Under the pieces are notes generated by a model, which was not told the DNA's origin, searched no databases, and saw only the letters and a program-made list of their open reading frames with translations. The translations under genes were made by a program, and so were the position numbers. This document shows, piece by piece, positions 27,585 through 40,154 of a stretch of DNA of 64,000 bases (within the stretch, counting starts at the first letter, position 1; every line of letters starts with the position of its first letter). The stretch is taken from positions 1,488,001 through 1,552,000 of the forward strand of contig VJWM01000063.1 of the NCBI GenBank assembly GCA_010909165.1, in the 5' to 3' direction. Source of the DNA: Anthoceros angustus. Lineage: Eukaryota > Streptophyta > Anthocerotopsida > Anthocerotales > Anthocerotaceae.

Positions 27585-30500
27585 TATGAATATGGAAAAT
27601 GCCCATGCGCAGAGAAGCCACAGGCCTAATTTTTCTTAAGCTCAATGGGGCGACTCTTACTGCCTTGCACCTAATATTGTGAGCCTTTTCCAAACACAAG
27701 TTTGGTGATAAACACTACCCAAAAGTTTTAGTGTTTGAAGTTTGCCAAGGCATCATGAGCTCACATCCAAAGGTCCTTACCCAAGCCTCGCTACTATTTC
27801 TATAGACTATCCGCATGTTGGGCTTCCCTATTTTGATCATTGGCACGATCCTTTGCGGATATCATACCTACTAATAGCTACCAATATTTTACATTACATC
27901 ATGTTGTTACACAGTATGTACATCCTCATGCCATATGTGAGCTTCCAAGAAAATCTCGCTACCCTTATGACTCTTTTGAAGGTAAGCAATAGCTATGCTC
28001 TCCGACAATGTGGCGCATCACATAAAAGATGTGTGTCCTTCAAATCTTGGTTATCAGATTTAAGCTTAGTTTCCACATTGAAGGTTTGTGTTATTTTGAT
28101 AATACAGATTCAGATGCATATAGTGATAGACGACAAAGGAAATTGGCAATGAGGTGATTTTGCAATTCCTACCCTCGACTACACTCAACACACTTGAATC
28201 GCATGGCTCAACTGCTCTAAATAGAAAGGAATGTCGATGATGGTGGTATGATGTATCAATTTCCCATGTCCTCATTTTAAATGTCACAAACTTTCTAACG
28301 TTATTATGGATTTGGTCATAATGAGTCTTCATGTTGTAGAGGATTTGTTTGGGCATAAACACAAATCTTTATGATGCCTCACTGGTTAGATGTAAGCCCT
28401 AAAGGACGAATCTACTCAAATTGAGTGGTTGTCTCCGCGTTTTGGGCCTGTGTTTTTCCACATCCATTTTTACGCTTTTGAGCATATGTGCCTCGCAATG
28501 TGGAGAACATGTAGATTTTTAGAGACAAAACTAACACCATCTCCATGCCCAACGGTGAGCTTGAAGGGAGATTCTGAAGATGCAAAGGAACAAAGCCGGT
28601 ACATGCGTGAGGGCCCAGGCCATCACAATGGCCCTCTTCTTGAGCCTAGCTAGAGCCCTCGCTAGACCGTGGTCGATAAGGCCTCAACAAATGGACGCAC
28701 GGCAATATCCGGTCGAGTGCGTGTTGCCGCTTGTTTAGGTCTCGATCCTCGATGTGTTTTTAGAAATGGAGGTCACCGCATAGCTTAGTAGGACTAGCCC
28801 AATTTTTCTTTGGAAAATGTGATGGCCATAGTCTTGACTTCCAATTGTGCTCATTTTTGTGACAATGTCCATGGCCTTGCTAAGAATTGAACTGATGAAG
28901 TTTGCTCAACCCAAGTCCTTGTTTCTCTCGCCACAAGTGAAGATGTTTCGGCCTTGTGGACCTTGAAGGGTCAAAGGGCATTGAAATTTGTGAAATGTCA
29001 TATAAGGCATTGCCTTGTTTCAAAAGAGATGAGCGATACATGCAATCGCACGTGGTCATTGTGAGAGTGAGACGGGTAAACAGATTTTTTTAAAAAATAA
29101 AATATACATAAATACATGATATTCACCACGAATGCCGAAAATGGACTTCGCCCTTTAGGAGTTGAATTAAAGCCATGCCAAAGAGCATTTCAGTTCGTGA
29201 ACATTCAAAGCCCGGGTCGACAATCTTCCTAAGTACGTTGTCGACGGAGAAATGGGATCACAAGAATGCACCGCGATTGTAGAAGCATAAGGAGCCAAAG
29301 CAAAGATTCGAGTTGCGAGGCAACGAAGATGCGAGATTGCAAACATCGGCATCCGCCCATCGGTCCTCGAGCTCATCGGCTCGGACAACCGGTAGGTGGG
29401 AGAAATCTGCTCCACAAGGTGACATCGAATAGAATCACGCATGACAAGCATGGTCGTGAGTTTTGATCCAAGAAAATCTTGGCGTTCCGATCAAACCGAA
29501 GGGTGACTTCACCCGTGCACCCACCGTATGGTGCTAGACTTGATGGAAAGGAGGTCTTGCTCGGGTTGGATCCACCAAACCGATCGCACCGCAGATTCAA
29601 GACGATGTTGTGAGAACCAGCATTGATAAAGCTCAAGAACTACCACCGTTGGTTTCCAATCGGCGAACAACATTTGGTTGGATGTGGGATTGCTTGGGAT
29701 CCGCAGGTGAATCGAAGGTGATTGTGAAGCGGTGTCGACACGCCAGAAGTTGGGGTAGCCCAACTTCCGGATATGGGCGTAGCATGACGCGCCCTCACGC
29801 CGATGTCGTTGTCATGTGCTAGAGACCGTGGAACCCACAAGGACTGCTGCCCACTTTGTTGTAAAGACGTCGTTGTAGGTGTTGTCAACGACTAGTGCGC
29901 CAAATGTCGTGTTCAAGTCGATGCATTACCACTTCTATCCCATGTTGGAATGGCTAGCTTGCCAATGCCACGCAATACCCGAGGCCCACCATTTTTGTAA
30001 CTTCCAGTGGATGAAGAAACGAGCAAGCACAAGGCAAAATTTCAAAGGTCTAAGTGCTATGCCCGTAAAACATCTCTCATCCCACGATGGTGAGACCATT
30101 ATTGAAGCATTTGTTATGCTCTACAAGAGAAAATGATGCTCAGAACGCTCGTAATGAGGACATTTTAAGATTGATACATTATCGGACCACGATCATCCAA
30201 ATTCCATAAATTTTAATATAGAACATTCGACCCACTCGCAACATTCAAGTGCAACTCATTTTATGGAAACATTCAAGCACCCTTGCCCATCCAGGTCCAT
30301 AGACGGGCGCATAGGATCCTTGTGTGATGCTCCTCACTTTTTCATAGAGAAAGCCTTGTGCACACGGCACAAAGGGCCACTTGCCCAACAAAATGTCCAT
30401 ACATTTGCAACATTATGAATCTAGCTTTCAGCTCTAGTATCAAGCTTTGTCATGCTTAATCCATTGTGTCCGATTCTTACTAGAGGGAGGAGAAGGCGGA

Positions 30501-30741
30501 TTGTGCTTGTATGAACACATTATTCTTTGTGGGATGCAAGCATTTTAATGCAAGTCAAGCTCGCCACCATTCTCAGGGTCTCTACATGTTGGGCTTCTCT
30601 ATTTTGATCGTTGGCATGCTTCTTTCCGGATAGCATACCCGGATAGCTACTAGTGTTACATCGACATCATGGTGTTTCACGGTCGTTACAAAATGATGCG
30701 ATATGTGAGCTCACAAGAAAATCTTATGACTCATTTTCAAG
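27585..30741 (+). CDS. Unassigned multi-exon plus-strand gene, unit 5 (frames interrupted)
   Basis: The stretch 27742-28152 (136 codons) is the longest first-module read. HVGLPYFDHWHDPLRISYLL continues in frame through ATNILHYIM and MPYVSFQENL to the donor, because CTACTA replaces the CGCTAA seen in most units. The initiator region reads ttatgaatatgg rather than ttatggatac. The second-module donor is at 30741. Product unknown. Confidence 0.4.
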
Positions 30742-31581
30742 GTAAGAGATAGTCCGCTTGGTGACTATGTCCCCATATTGTTACATCGACGTGTTGTCCT
30801 TGAGATCCTATCATTATCTTCTTTATATCTAAGTTTTGTGTTACTCGGTTGATTGTAACTACAGGATGCAAGTAAAACATTCAAGTTGAAGCTTTCCTGT
30901 TTTAAGGTTTAGCTTTAATTTTCCGTTTCTTTCTTTTACTTCCAAGCATATGTTGCGGGCCATTTGGTGGCTTAACTCACGCTCATACTCAAAGGCTTGG
31001 TGTTTGTTGCAAATGCTAGTAAGCTGCAGACATTGTGAGCACCGTGGTATGTCGCACCTTGTGTCGCGGCTTAATTTTGGTAATAAAAATAAATCGAACA
31101 TTGGGGGATTTTGCAAGGTTCTAATTCCCTTGAAAATATGTCTTCATCGGGCATGAACTAGCTCATGGTGTTTTTGGTGTTTTATTTAAAAGTTGACTCA
31201 CAAAGTTTCTATAGACGGTTAATCGAGTTAGAGGACAAAAGCCCTCCAAGGAATCACCCCTGCTGAAGTGCAAGATATCCCTCTACGTGATCATATGGTG
31301 CGAAACTTGCTTTCAATTAAGTTTAGACAAGAATGAACCCAACTTGAAGGAGAAGTTTTGAAAAATAGATTTGTCTACAAGAAATCCAACGTTTATGTGT
31401 GTTAAAGTGTAAGCAAGTTGTACACAAGTTTCATCTCAAACGAATGTATGATGTATTTATTTATTTTGGCCTACTATATTTTTTGTTAGGATAAATAAAA
31501 TAGATCAATCATAATTTATGATAGAAACTAGAAATACATCTACTGCTCAAGTATCGGTTTTTGATGATGTATATGAAAAGG

Positions 31582-33627
31582 CTAGAGCTTTGTCACCAAA
31601 TTACGTTGATTTAAAATCAAACAAATCGACATTACAACATTACTTTTTGTAAGCCCAAACAGTGGATGCAAATTAAGAAAAATAGCCCCTTTCTTCAGAT
31701 TACGGATAATCTGGTTAATAACCAGGCCACCAAAACATCCAAGTACCTCCGCTAAACAATCACTACCTTCATTATCATAAAAGATTTTGTAGTCATATTG
31801 TTGAGGATCCGTTGTTAAGAAGTATAGGCCTTTTGCATCACGTGGGATGAGATTATTATGCCCATCGGCCACTATAGTGTGCATTGCGCCCATGTGGGCT
31901 GGTACATCATTTACTCCACATGCCGCTTGGTCCGGTCGGCGAACCAAATCGTCCATTCCCCATCACTACGTGGACTGGACTTCCCATTAGTGTTTCACCT
32001 CCCATTGCAAGAGCAAGCCCATCTCAAAAGACCTTCAGATAGATATTATTTGGCCAATAACCTACTATGCCCTCGATATCTGACCACACATCCGCAGGTG
32101 GCACTAGCTCAGATACAAATCAACCCAATTTGTAAATAGGGTGAATGAACTTGCCACATTGGACAAATACATTAAAAACTATTCAAAGCTCTTGAAATAA
32201 AGAAGAATAGAATGATATAGTTATATATCACGATACCTTGTTAATGCCAAGAGCATGCTTGTGCCATCATACCATCACAAAACCACCACCAAGGACATAG
32301 GTTGCATCGGTTTGAATAAATCCAGGGCATTGTAGATTGAAGCATCCTGTTGTTTGATAATTATCGATTAACACACAACACTTTATATTAGCTACGAAGT
32401 TTGAACTAACATGCATTACTAGTGAAGGAATGTTGCTTTCCATAGGAATCACTTCATCGTCAATAAAATAAACAAATGAGGTTGTGCATCCGAAAACATT
32501 AATGGTTCCACTATTTTTGAAGAAACAAGAAATTTCAAATGTTAGGTGCCTTCCACCAAAACGTTATTATATTTTCTTGGATTATAAAACTCTTTTGAGA
32601 TTTGATTGATATGTTTATAATACTATAACATAAAGCAACATACTTACAATCCACCACTTCACCAGACATAAGTTATTATTGCCTCGATGCTATAACCCAA
32701 ATTTGCGAGATTGTACCATCTTGGTTTGTCATATCGACTTGAGGATTCCAAAGACTAATCGCTCCACCTCCATTCCACTTTCCCGGACTTGAAGCAACGA
32801 CATACCCATTTTATATCTACATATGTTAATGAATCTTGCATGCTTGTGTAATGATTTAACAATAGCTTCATGCTTGCTACATTGATCTATCTAGTTCTCA
32901 TTATCATGAGGACTTCATGGTTTGAGGTACTTACATGATGCGTGACCGATTGAACTTGGCCTAGAGCTCTTTTTGCGGCTTCGTATTTACTTTGTGCACG
33001 TTATCTCCTTTGCTTGCACGTAGAATAGGTATAGTACCTTCGGACACGAACCAACTTCATGTTGATAGAGCGTTTGTTGCAAGAACATAGTTGTGATTCG
33101 CCTTTTGAGTTGATGTTGATGGTTTCTACGTACGTGGAGCTATTTTAGATCTTGAGCATCAAATGAAGACAAAGTATGCTAATGTTATAGTTACATCCGC
33201 TTGAAATGAAAGCCATAACGAAAGCACACTTACTTGAATCACATGATCCTTAAAGCGTGGATCTCGTAGTGTTAGTTGGTGCTCAATCTTCACGCAATCT
33301 ACTATCGAACCATCCGGTCGGAATCAATTCAAACATAAAAATAGCGAGCTTTAAGATACTAATGCAAAGAATGGTCAAGCCTAAAAAAAAACCTTAGAAC
33401 CTTTAGTTAATATGAATAAAAATTCCCAATCAACAAGAATTGGGGAATCGATTTAAAATCTCACAAATTAAAGGAAAGTAAAAACATACGTTGTGTGTTT
33501 GGACAAATGGCAATGTACCATCTTTTGAAATAAAGCTTTCCTTTGTGCCTCAACCAACGCTTTTGCTTCCATAGCTAAAAAGGAACAAGAAGCTTGCCAA
33601 TAGTAGGATTAGCCAAGTGTTAGACAT
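31582..33627 (-). CDS. Neprosin-domain secreted protein, unit 6 (best preserved copy)
   Basis: ATG is at 33625-33627 and stop at 31582-31584. The last exon is open across 31582-31956, covering the family's C-terminal region. The GCFNLQCPGFIQ exon is open (32267-32452), and the joint between SLWNPQG and SQIWVIASG is in frame here. The SCPEGT exon has lost one base at its CCGG site (ccttcggac). If any unit in this window encodes a working peptidase-like protein, this is the first one to test by re-sequencing. Confidence 0.75.
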
Positions 33628-33859
33628 GGTGTGGAACTAGTCTTCACTAGGAAGTCTCAAAGAAAAGGAGCTTGAACATGAACTTGTAGCTAATTTAGAA
33701 CAACTTTAACTCGGACAATAATGTGAATAAGAGTGAAGCACACACACACACATATATAGACCATATCTAAAATTATTTCTTGAACTTATCTCTTGGTATA
33801 CAATTGATCTTGATACATATATGTACACATGCATGTATGCGCAGATTCTTGAATTAGTT

Positions 33860-36800
33860 ATGGATACAGGAAAATGCCCATGTGCAGAAGCTCAGCCGAT
33901 TTTCTCTTAAGCTCGAATGGGCCAGCTCTTGCGACTAGGCTGTTGCAATTCAGCTAATATTGTGAAGCGCTTTTCCCTCTAAGTTTGGTGATAAAACACT
34001 ACCCAAAAGTTTTAGTGTTTGAAGTTTGCCAAGGCATCATGAGCTCATCATATCCAAAGGTCCTTACCCAAGCCTGCTACCATTTCTATAGACTATCGCA
34101 TGTTGGGCTTCCCTATTTTGATCATTGGCACGATCCTTTGCGGACATCATACCGCTAATAGCTACCAATATTTTACATTACATCATGGTGTTGCAATGTA
34201 TGTACATTCTCATGCCATATGTGAGCTTCCAAGAAAATCTCGTTACCCTTATGACCCTTTTTGAAGGTAAGCAATAGCTATGCTCTCCGGCCGACAATGT
34301 GGCGCATCACATTGATGTGTGTCCTTCAAATCTTACACGATGTTAGTTTCCACATTGAAGGTTTGTGTTATTTTGATAATACAAGATCGGCATGCATATA
34401 GTGTGATAGACGACAAAGGAAATTGGCAATGAGGTGATTTTGCAATTCCTACCTCGGACTCGACACTCAACACACTTGAATGCTTGCTCAACCGTTCTCA
34501 ATTGGAATGGAATGTCGATGATGGTGGTATGATGTATCAATTTCCCATGTCCTCATTTTAAATGTCACAAACTTTCTAACGTTATTATGGATTTGGTCAT
34601 AATGAGTCTTCATGTTGTAGAGGATTTGTTTGGGCATAAACACAAATCTTTATGACGGTCTCACTGCTGGTTAGATGTAAGCCCTAAAGGACGAATCTAC
34701 TCAAATTGAGTGGTTGTCATGCGTTTTGGGCCTGTGTTTTTCCATCCATTTTTACGTCGGACCTTTGAGCATATGTGCCTCGCAATGTGGAGAACATGTA
34801 GATTTTTAGAGCGGACAAAGCGAACACCATCTCCATGCCCAACGGTGAGCTTGAAGGGAGATTCAGAAGATGCAAGTGGAACAAAGCGGTACATGCTGGA
34901 GGCCCAAAATCATCTTCCCTCTTTCGAGCCAGCTAGCTAGCCCTCGCTAGACCGTGGTCGATAAGGCCTCAACAACTTGATGACGCCGGCAATATCCGGT
35001 CGTGCAGGTGCGTGTTGCCGCTTGTTTAGGTCGATCCGATGTGTTTTTAGAAATGGAGGTCATGATAGCTTAGTAGGACTAGCCCAATTTTTCTTTGGAA
35101 AATGTGATGGCCATGCTCTTGACTTTCAATTGTGCTCATTTTTGTGACAATGTCCATGGCCTTGCTAAGAATTCAATCCGTGATGAAGTTTGCTCAACCC
35201 AAGTCCTTGTCATTCTGCGCCACAAGTGAGGATGTTTCGTGGCCTTGTGACCTGAAGGGTCAAAGGGCATTGGAAATTTGTGGAAAATGTCATATAAGGC
35301 ATTGCCTTGTTTCAAAAGAGATGAGCGTATACATGCAATCGTACGTGGTCATTGTGAGAGTGAGACCGTGGGTAAAGATTTTTTAAAAATAAAATATACA
35401 TAAATACATGATATTCACCGAATGCGAAAATGGACTTAGTCCTTTAGGAGTTGAATTCAAGCTGCATGCCAAAGAGCATTTCAGTTCGTGAACATTCAAA
35501 GCCCGGGCATGACAATCTTCCTAAGTACGTTGTCGACGGAGAAATGGGATCACAAAGAATGCAACACGCGATTGCGTAGAAGCATAAGGAGCCAAAGCAA
35601 AGATTCGAGTTGCCGAGGCAACGAAGATGCGGAGATTGCAAACATCGGCATCCGGGCCCACCGTCCTCGAGCTCATCGGCCTTGCACCAACCGGTAGGTG
35701 GAGAAATCATTCCACAAGGTGACATCGGAATAGAATCACGCATGACAAGCATGGTCGTGAGTTTTGATCCAAGAAAATCTTGGCGGTGCGTGTCATCAAG
35801 CGAAGGGTGATTTCGACCCGGGCACCCAGGTATGGTGCTAGACTTGATGGAAAGGAGGTCTTGCTCGGGTTGGATCCACCAAACCGATCGCATCGATTGA
35901 CGCGTTGTGAGAACCAAGATTGATAAAGCTCAAGAACTACCTTTTTGGCCTCCAATCGGCGAACAACATTTGGTTGGATGTGGGATTGCTTGGGATCCGC
36001 AGGTGAATCGAAGGTGATTGTGAAGTCGGTGTCGTACAAGCCGCACACAAGAAGTTAGCCCAACTCCGGAATATAGATGACGCGCGCCGGGCCGGTTGAT
36101 GTCATGTGCTAGAGAGACCGTGGAACCCACAAGGGGTGTGCTGCCCACTTTGTTGTAAAGACGCTGTAGGTGTTGTCAAACGACTAGTGCGCCGCCCGGT
36201 CGTGTTCAAGTCGATGCATTACCACTTCTATCCCATGTTGGAATGGCTAGCTTGCCAATGCCACGCAATACCCGAGGCCCACCATTGTAACTTCCAGTGG
36301 ATGAAGAAACGCAAGCACAAGGCAAAATTTCAAAGGTCTAAGTGCTATGCCCGTAAAACATCTCTCATCCCACGATGGTGAGACCATTATTGAAGCATTT
36401 GTTATGCTCTAGTGAGAAAATGATGCTCAGAACGTTAATGAGGACATTTTAAGATTGATACATTATCACTACCATCATCCAAATTCCATAAATTTTAATA
36501 TAGAACATTCGACCCACTCGCAACATTCAAGTGCAACTGGATTTTGGAAACATTCAAGCACAAGCAATCTTGCCCATCCAGGTCCATAGATAGCGCATAG
36601 GATCCTTGTGTGATGCTCCTCACTTTTTCATAGAGAAAGCAGCACACGGCACAAAGGGCCACTTGCCCAACAAAATGTCCATACATTTGCAACATTATGA
36701 ATCTAGCTTTCAGCTCTAGTATCAAGCTTTGTCATGCTTAATCCATTGTGTCCGATTCTTACTAGAGGGAGGAGAAGGTGCGGATTGTGCTTGTATGAAC

Positions 36801-37018
36801 ACATTATTGTCGTGGACCAAGCATTTTAATGCAAGCCCGCCACCATTCTAGGGTCTCTACATGTTGGGCTTCTCTATTTTGATCGTTGGCATGCTTCTTT
36901 CCGGATAGCATATCCGATAGCTACTAGTGTTACATCGACATCATGGTGTTTCACGTCCGGTGTTACAAAATGATGCGATATGTGAGCTCACAAGAAAATC
37001 TTATGACTCATTTTCAAG
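33860..37018 (+). CDS. Unassigned multi-exon plus-strand gene, unit 6 (frames interrupted)
   Basis: Open patches are 35132-35386 and 36106-36381. The latter encodes SMHYHFYPMLEWLACQCHA, IPEAHH and the basic tail MKKRKHKAKFQRSKC, the segment that recurs in diverged form at 48467-48628 outside the array. The second-module donor is at 37018. Product unknown. Confidence 0.38.
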
Positions 37019-37864
37019 GTAAGAGATAGTCGCTCTTGGCGACTATGTCCCCACATATTATTACGACGTGTTGTCCTTCGAGATCCTAGTTCTATCTTCT
37101 TTATATCTAAGTTTTGTGTTACTCGGTTGATTGTAACTTAGGTGATGCAAGCAAAACATTCAAGTTGAAGCTTTCCGCTTTTAAGGTTTAGCTTTAATTT
37201 TCCGCTTTCTTTTACCTAAGCATATGTTGCAGGTGCCATTTGGTGGCTTAACTCACGCTCATACTCAAAGGCTTGGTGTTTTGGTGTTTGTTGCAAATGC
37301 TAGTAAGTCAGACATGTGGAGCAATCTAGGTACGTCGCACCTTGTAAGTCGGCGGCTTAATTTTGGTAATAAAAATAAATCGAACATTGGGGATTTTGCA
37401 AGGTTCTAATTCCTTAAAAATATGTCTTCATCGGGCATGAACCAAAACATATGGTGTTTTGGTGTTTTATTTAAAAGTTGACTCACAAAGTTTCTATAGC
37501 TATGACCGGGTTAGAGGACAAAAGCCCTCCAAGGAATCATCCGTTCAAGTGCAAGATATCCCTCTACGTGATCATATGGTGCGAAACTTGCTTTCAATTA
37601 AGTTTAGACAAGAATGAACCTGTAACTTGAAGGAGAAGTTTTGAAAAATAGATTTTGTCTACAAGAAAATCCAACGTTTATGTGTGTTAAAGTGTAAGCA
37701 AGTTGTACACAAGTTTCATCTCAAACGAATGGATGTATTTATTTATTTTGGCCTACTATATTTTTTGTTAGGATAAATAAAAATAGATCAATCATAATTT
37801 ATGATAGAAACTAGAAATACATCTACTGCTCAAGTATCGGTTTTTGATGATGTATATGAAAAGG

Positions 37865-39927
37865 CTATAGCTTTGTCACCAAATTACGTTGATTTAAAAT
37901 CAAACAAATCGACATTACAACATTACTTTTTGTAAGCCCAAACAGTGGATGCAAATTAAGAAAAAATAGCCCCTTTCTTCGTGGATTACGGATAATCTGG
38001 TTAATAACCAGGCCACCAAAAACATCCAAGTACCTCCGCTAAACAATCACTACCTTCATTATCATAAAAGATTTTGTAGTCATATTGTTGAGGATCCGTT
38101 CAGAAGTATAGGCCTTTTGCATCACGTGGGATGAGATTATTATGCCCATCGGCCACTATAGTGTGCATTGCAGCCATGTGGGCTGGTACATCATTTACTC
38201 CACATGTTCTGGTCCCGCGGTCAGAACCAAATCGCCCATTCCCCATCACTACGCAGGACCGTGGACTTCCCATTAGTGTTTCACCTCCCATTGCATTTGA
38301 GCAAGCCCATCTCGCAAAAGACCTTCAGATAGATATTATTTGGCCAATAACCTACTATGCCCTCGATATATACCCACACATCTGCGTGGCACTAGCTATC
38401 ACAAATCAACCCAATTTGTAAATAGGGTGAATGAACTTGCCACATTGGACAAATACATTAAAAACTATTCAAAGCTCTTGAAATAAAGAAGAATAGAATG
38501 ATATAGTTATATATCACGATACCTTGTTAATGCCAAGAGCATGCTTGTGCCATCATAATTACCACAAAACCACCACCAAGGACATAGGTTGCATCGGTTT
38601 GAATAAATCCGAGGCATTGTAGATTGAAGCATCCTGTTGTTTGATAATTATCAATCGTATTAACACACAACACTTTATATTAGCTACGAAGTTTTGAACT
38701 AACATGCATTACTAGTGAAGGAATGTTGCTTTCCATAGGAATCACTTCATCCAATAAAATAAACAAATGAGGTTGTGCATCCGAAAACATTAATGGTTCC
38801 ACCTATTTTTTGAAGAAACAAGAAATTTCAAATGTTAGGTGCCTTCCACCAAAACGTTATTATATTTTCTTGGATTATAAAACTCTTTTGAGATTTGATT
38901 GATATGTTTATAATACTATAACATAAAGCAACATACTTACAATCCACCCCACTCAGCCAGTTACGGTTATTATTGCAGATGCTATAACCCAAATTTGCGA
39001 GATTGTACCATCTTGGTTTGTCATATCGACGAGGATTCCAAAGACTAATACGCTTCCACCTCCATTCCACTTTCTCGGACTTGAAGCAACGACATACCGC
39101 ATTTTATATCTACATATGTTAATGAATCTTGCATGCTTGTGTAATGATTTAACAATAGCTTCATGCTTGCTACATTGATCTATCTAGTTCTCATTATCAT
39201 GAGGACTTCATGGTTTGAGGTACTTACATGATGCGTGACCGATTGAACTTGGCCTAGAGCTCTTTTTGCGGCTCAGATTTACTTTGTGCACGTTATCTCC
39301 TTTGCTTGCACGTAGAATAGGTATAGTACCTTCCGGACACGAACCAACTTCATGTTGATAGCCGATCGGCCTCGTGTTGCGAATAGTTGTGATTCGCCTT
39401 TTGAGTTGATGTTGATGGTTTCAGAGTACGTGGAGCTATTTTAGATCTTGAGCATCAAATGAAGACAAAGTATGCTAATGTTATAGTTACATCCGTTTGA
39501 AATGAAAGCCATAACGAAAGCACACTTACTTGAATCACATGATCCCAAAGCGTGGATCTCGTGGTGTTAGTTGGTGCTCAATCTTCACGCAATCTACTAT
39601 CGAACCATCCGTAAGTCGGAATCAATTCAAACATAAAAATAGCGAGTCGGTTTAAGATACTAATGCAAAGAATGGTCAAGCCTAAAAAAAAACCTTAGAA
39701 CCTTTAGTTAATATGAATAAAAATTCCCAATCAACAAGAATTGGGGAATCGATTTAAAATCTCACAAATTAAAGGAAAGTAAAAACATACGTTGTGTGTT
39801 TGGACAAATGGCAATGTACCATCTTTTGAAATAAAAGCTTTCCTTTGTGCCTCAACCAACGCTTTGCTTCCATAGCTAAAAGGAACAAGAAGCTTGCCAA
39901 TAGTAGGATTAGCCAAGTGTTAGACAT
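37865..39927 (-). CDS. Neprosin-domain secreted protein, unit 7 (frame interrupted)
   Basis: ATG is at 39925-39927 and stop at 37865-37867. This copy best shows the start of the last exon: 38100-38291 reads MGGETLMGSP then GNGRFG, with the conserved GGE, and runs on into DGHNNLIPRDAK. The joint to SQIWVIASG and the CCGG site of the SCPEGT exon are both intact. Signal-peptide residues are partly shifted by a missing A in ctaaaaggaac (39731-39916). Confidence 0.7.
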
Positions 39928-40154
39928 GGTGTGAACTAGTCTTCACTAGGAAGTCTCACAAAGGAGCTTGAACATGAACTTGTAGCTAATTTAGAACAAC
40001 TTTAACTCCGGACAATAATGTGAATAAGAGTGAAGCACACACACACACATATATAGACCATATCTAAAATTATTTCTTGAACTTATCTCTTGGTATACAA
40101 TTGATCTTGATACATATATGTACACATGCATGTAGTTGATTCTTTGAATTAGTT

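Larger units (their letters stand above)
24989..31241. repeat. Array unit 5
   Basis: Length 6253 bp. Diagnostic states: G at 25330, G in gagctagttt (26870), and the long ccgtttctttctttt form near 30921. It shares a block of private variants with unit 8 (about 27590-27970), including catacctactaatag and actatttctatag. Confidence 0.95.
31242..37524. repeat. Array unit 6
   Basis: Length 6283 bp. Diagnostic states: G at 31585, T in gagctatttt, and the short ccgctttctttt form near 37202. It carries the least damaged neprosin copy. Confidence 0.95.
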
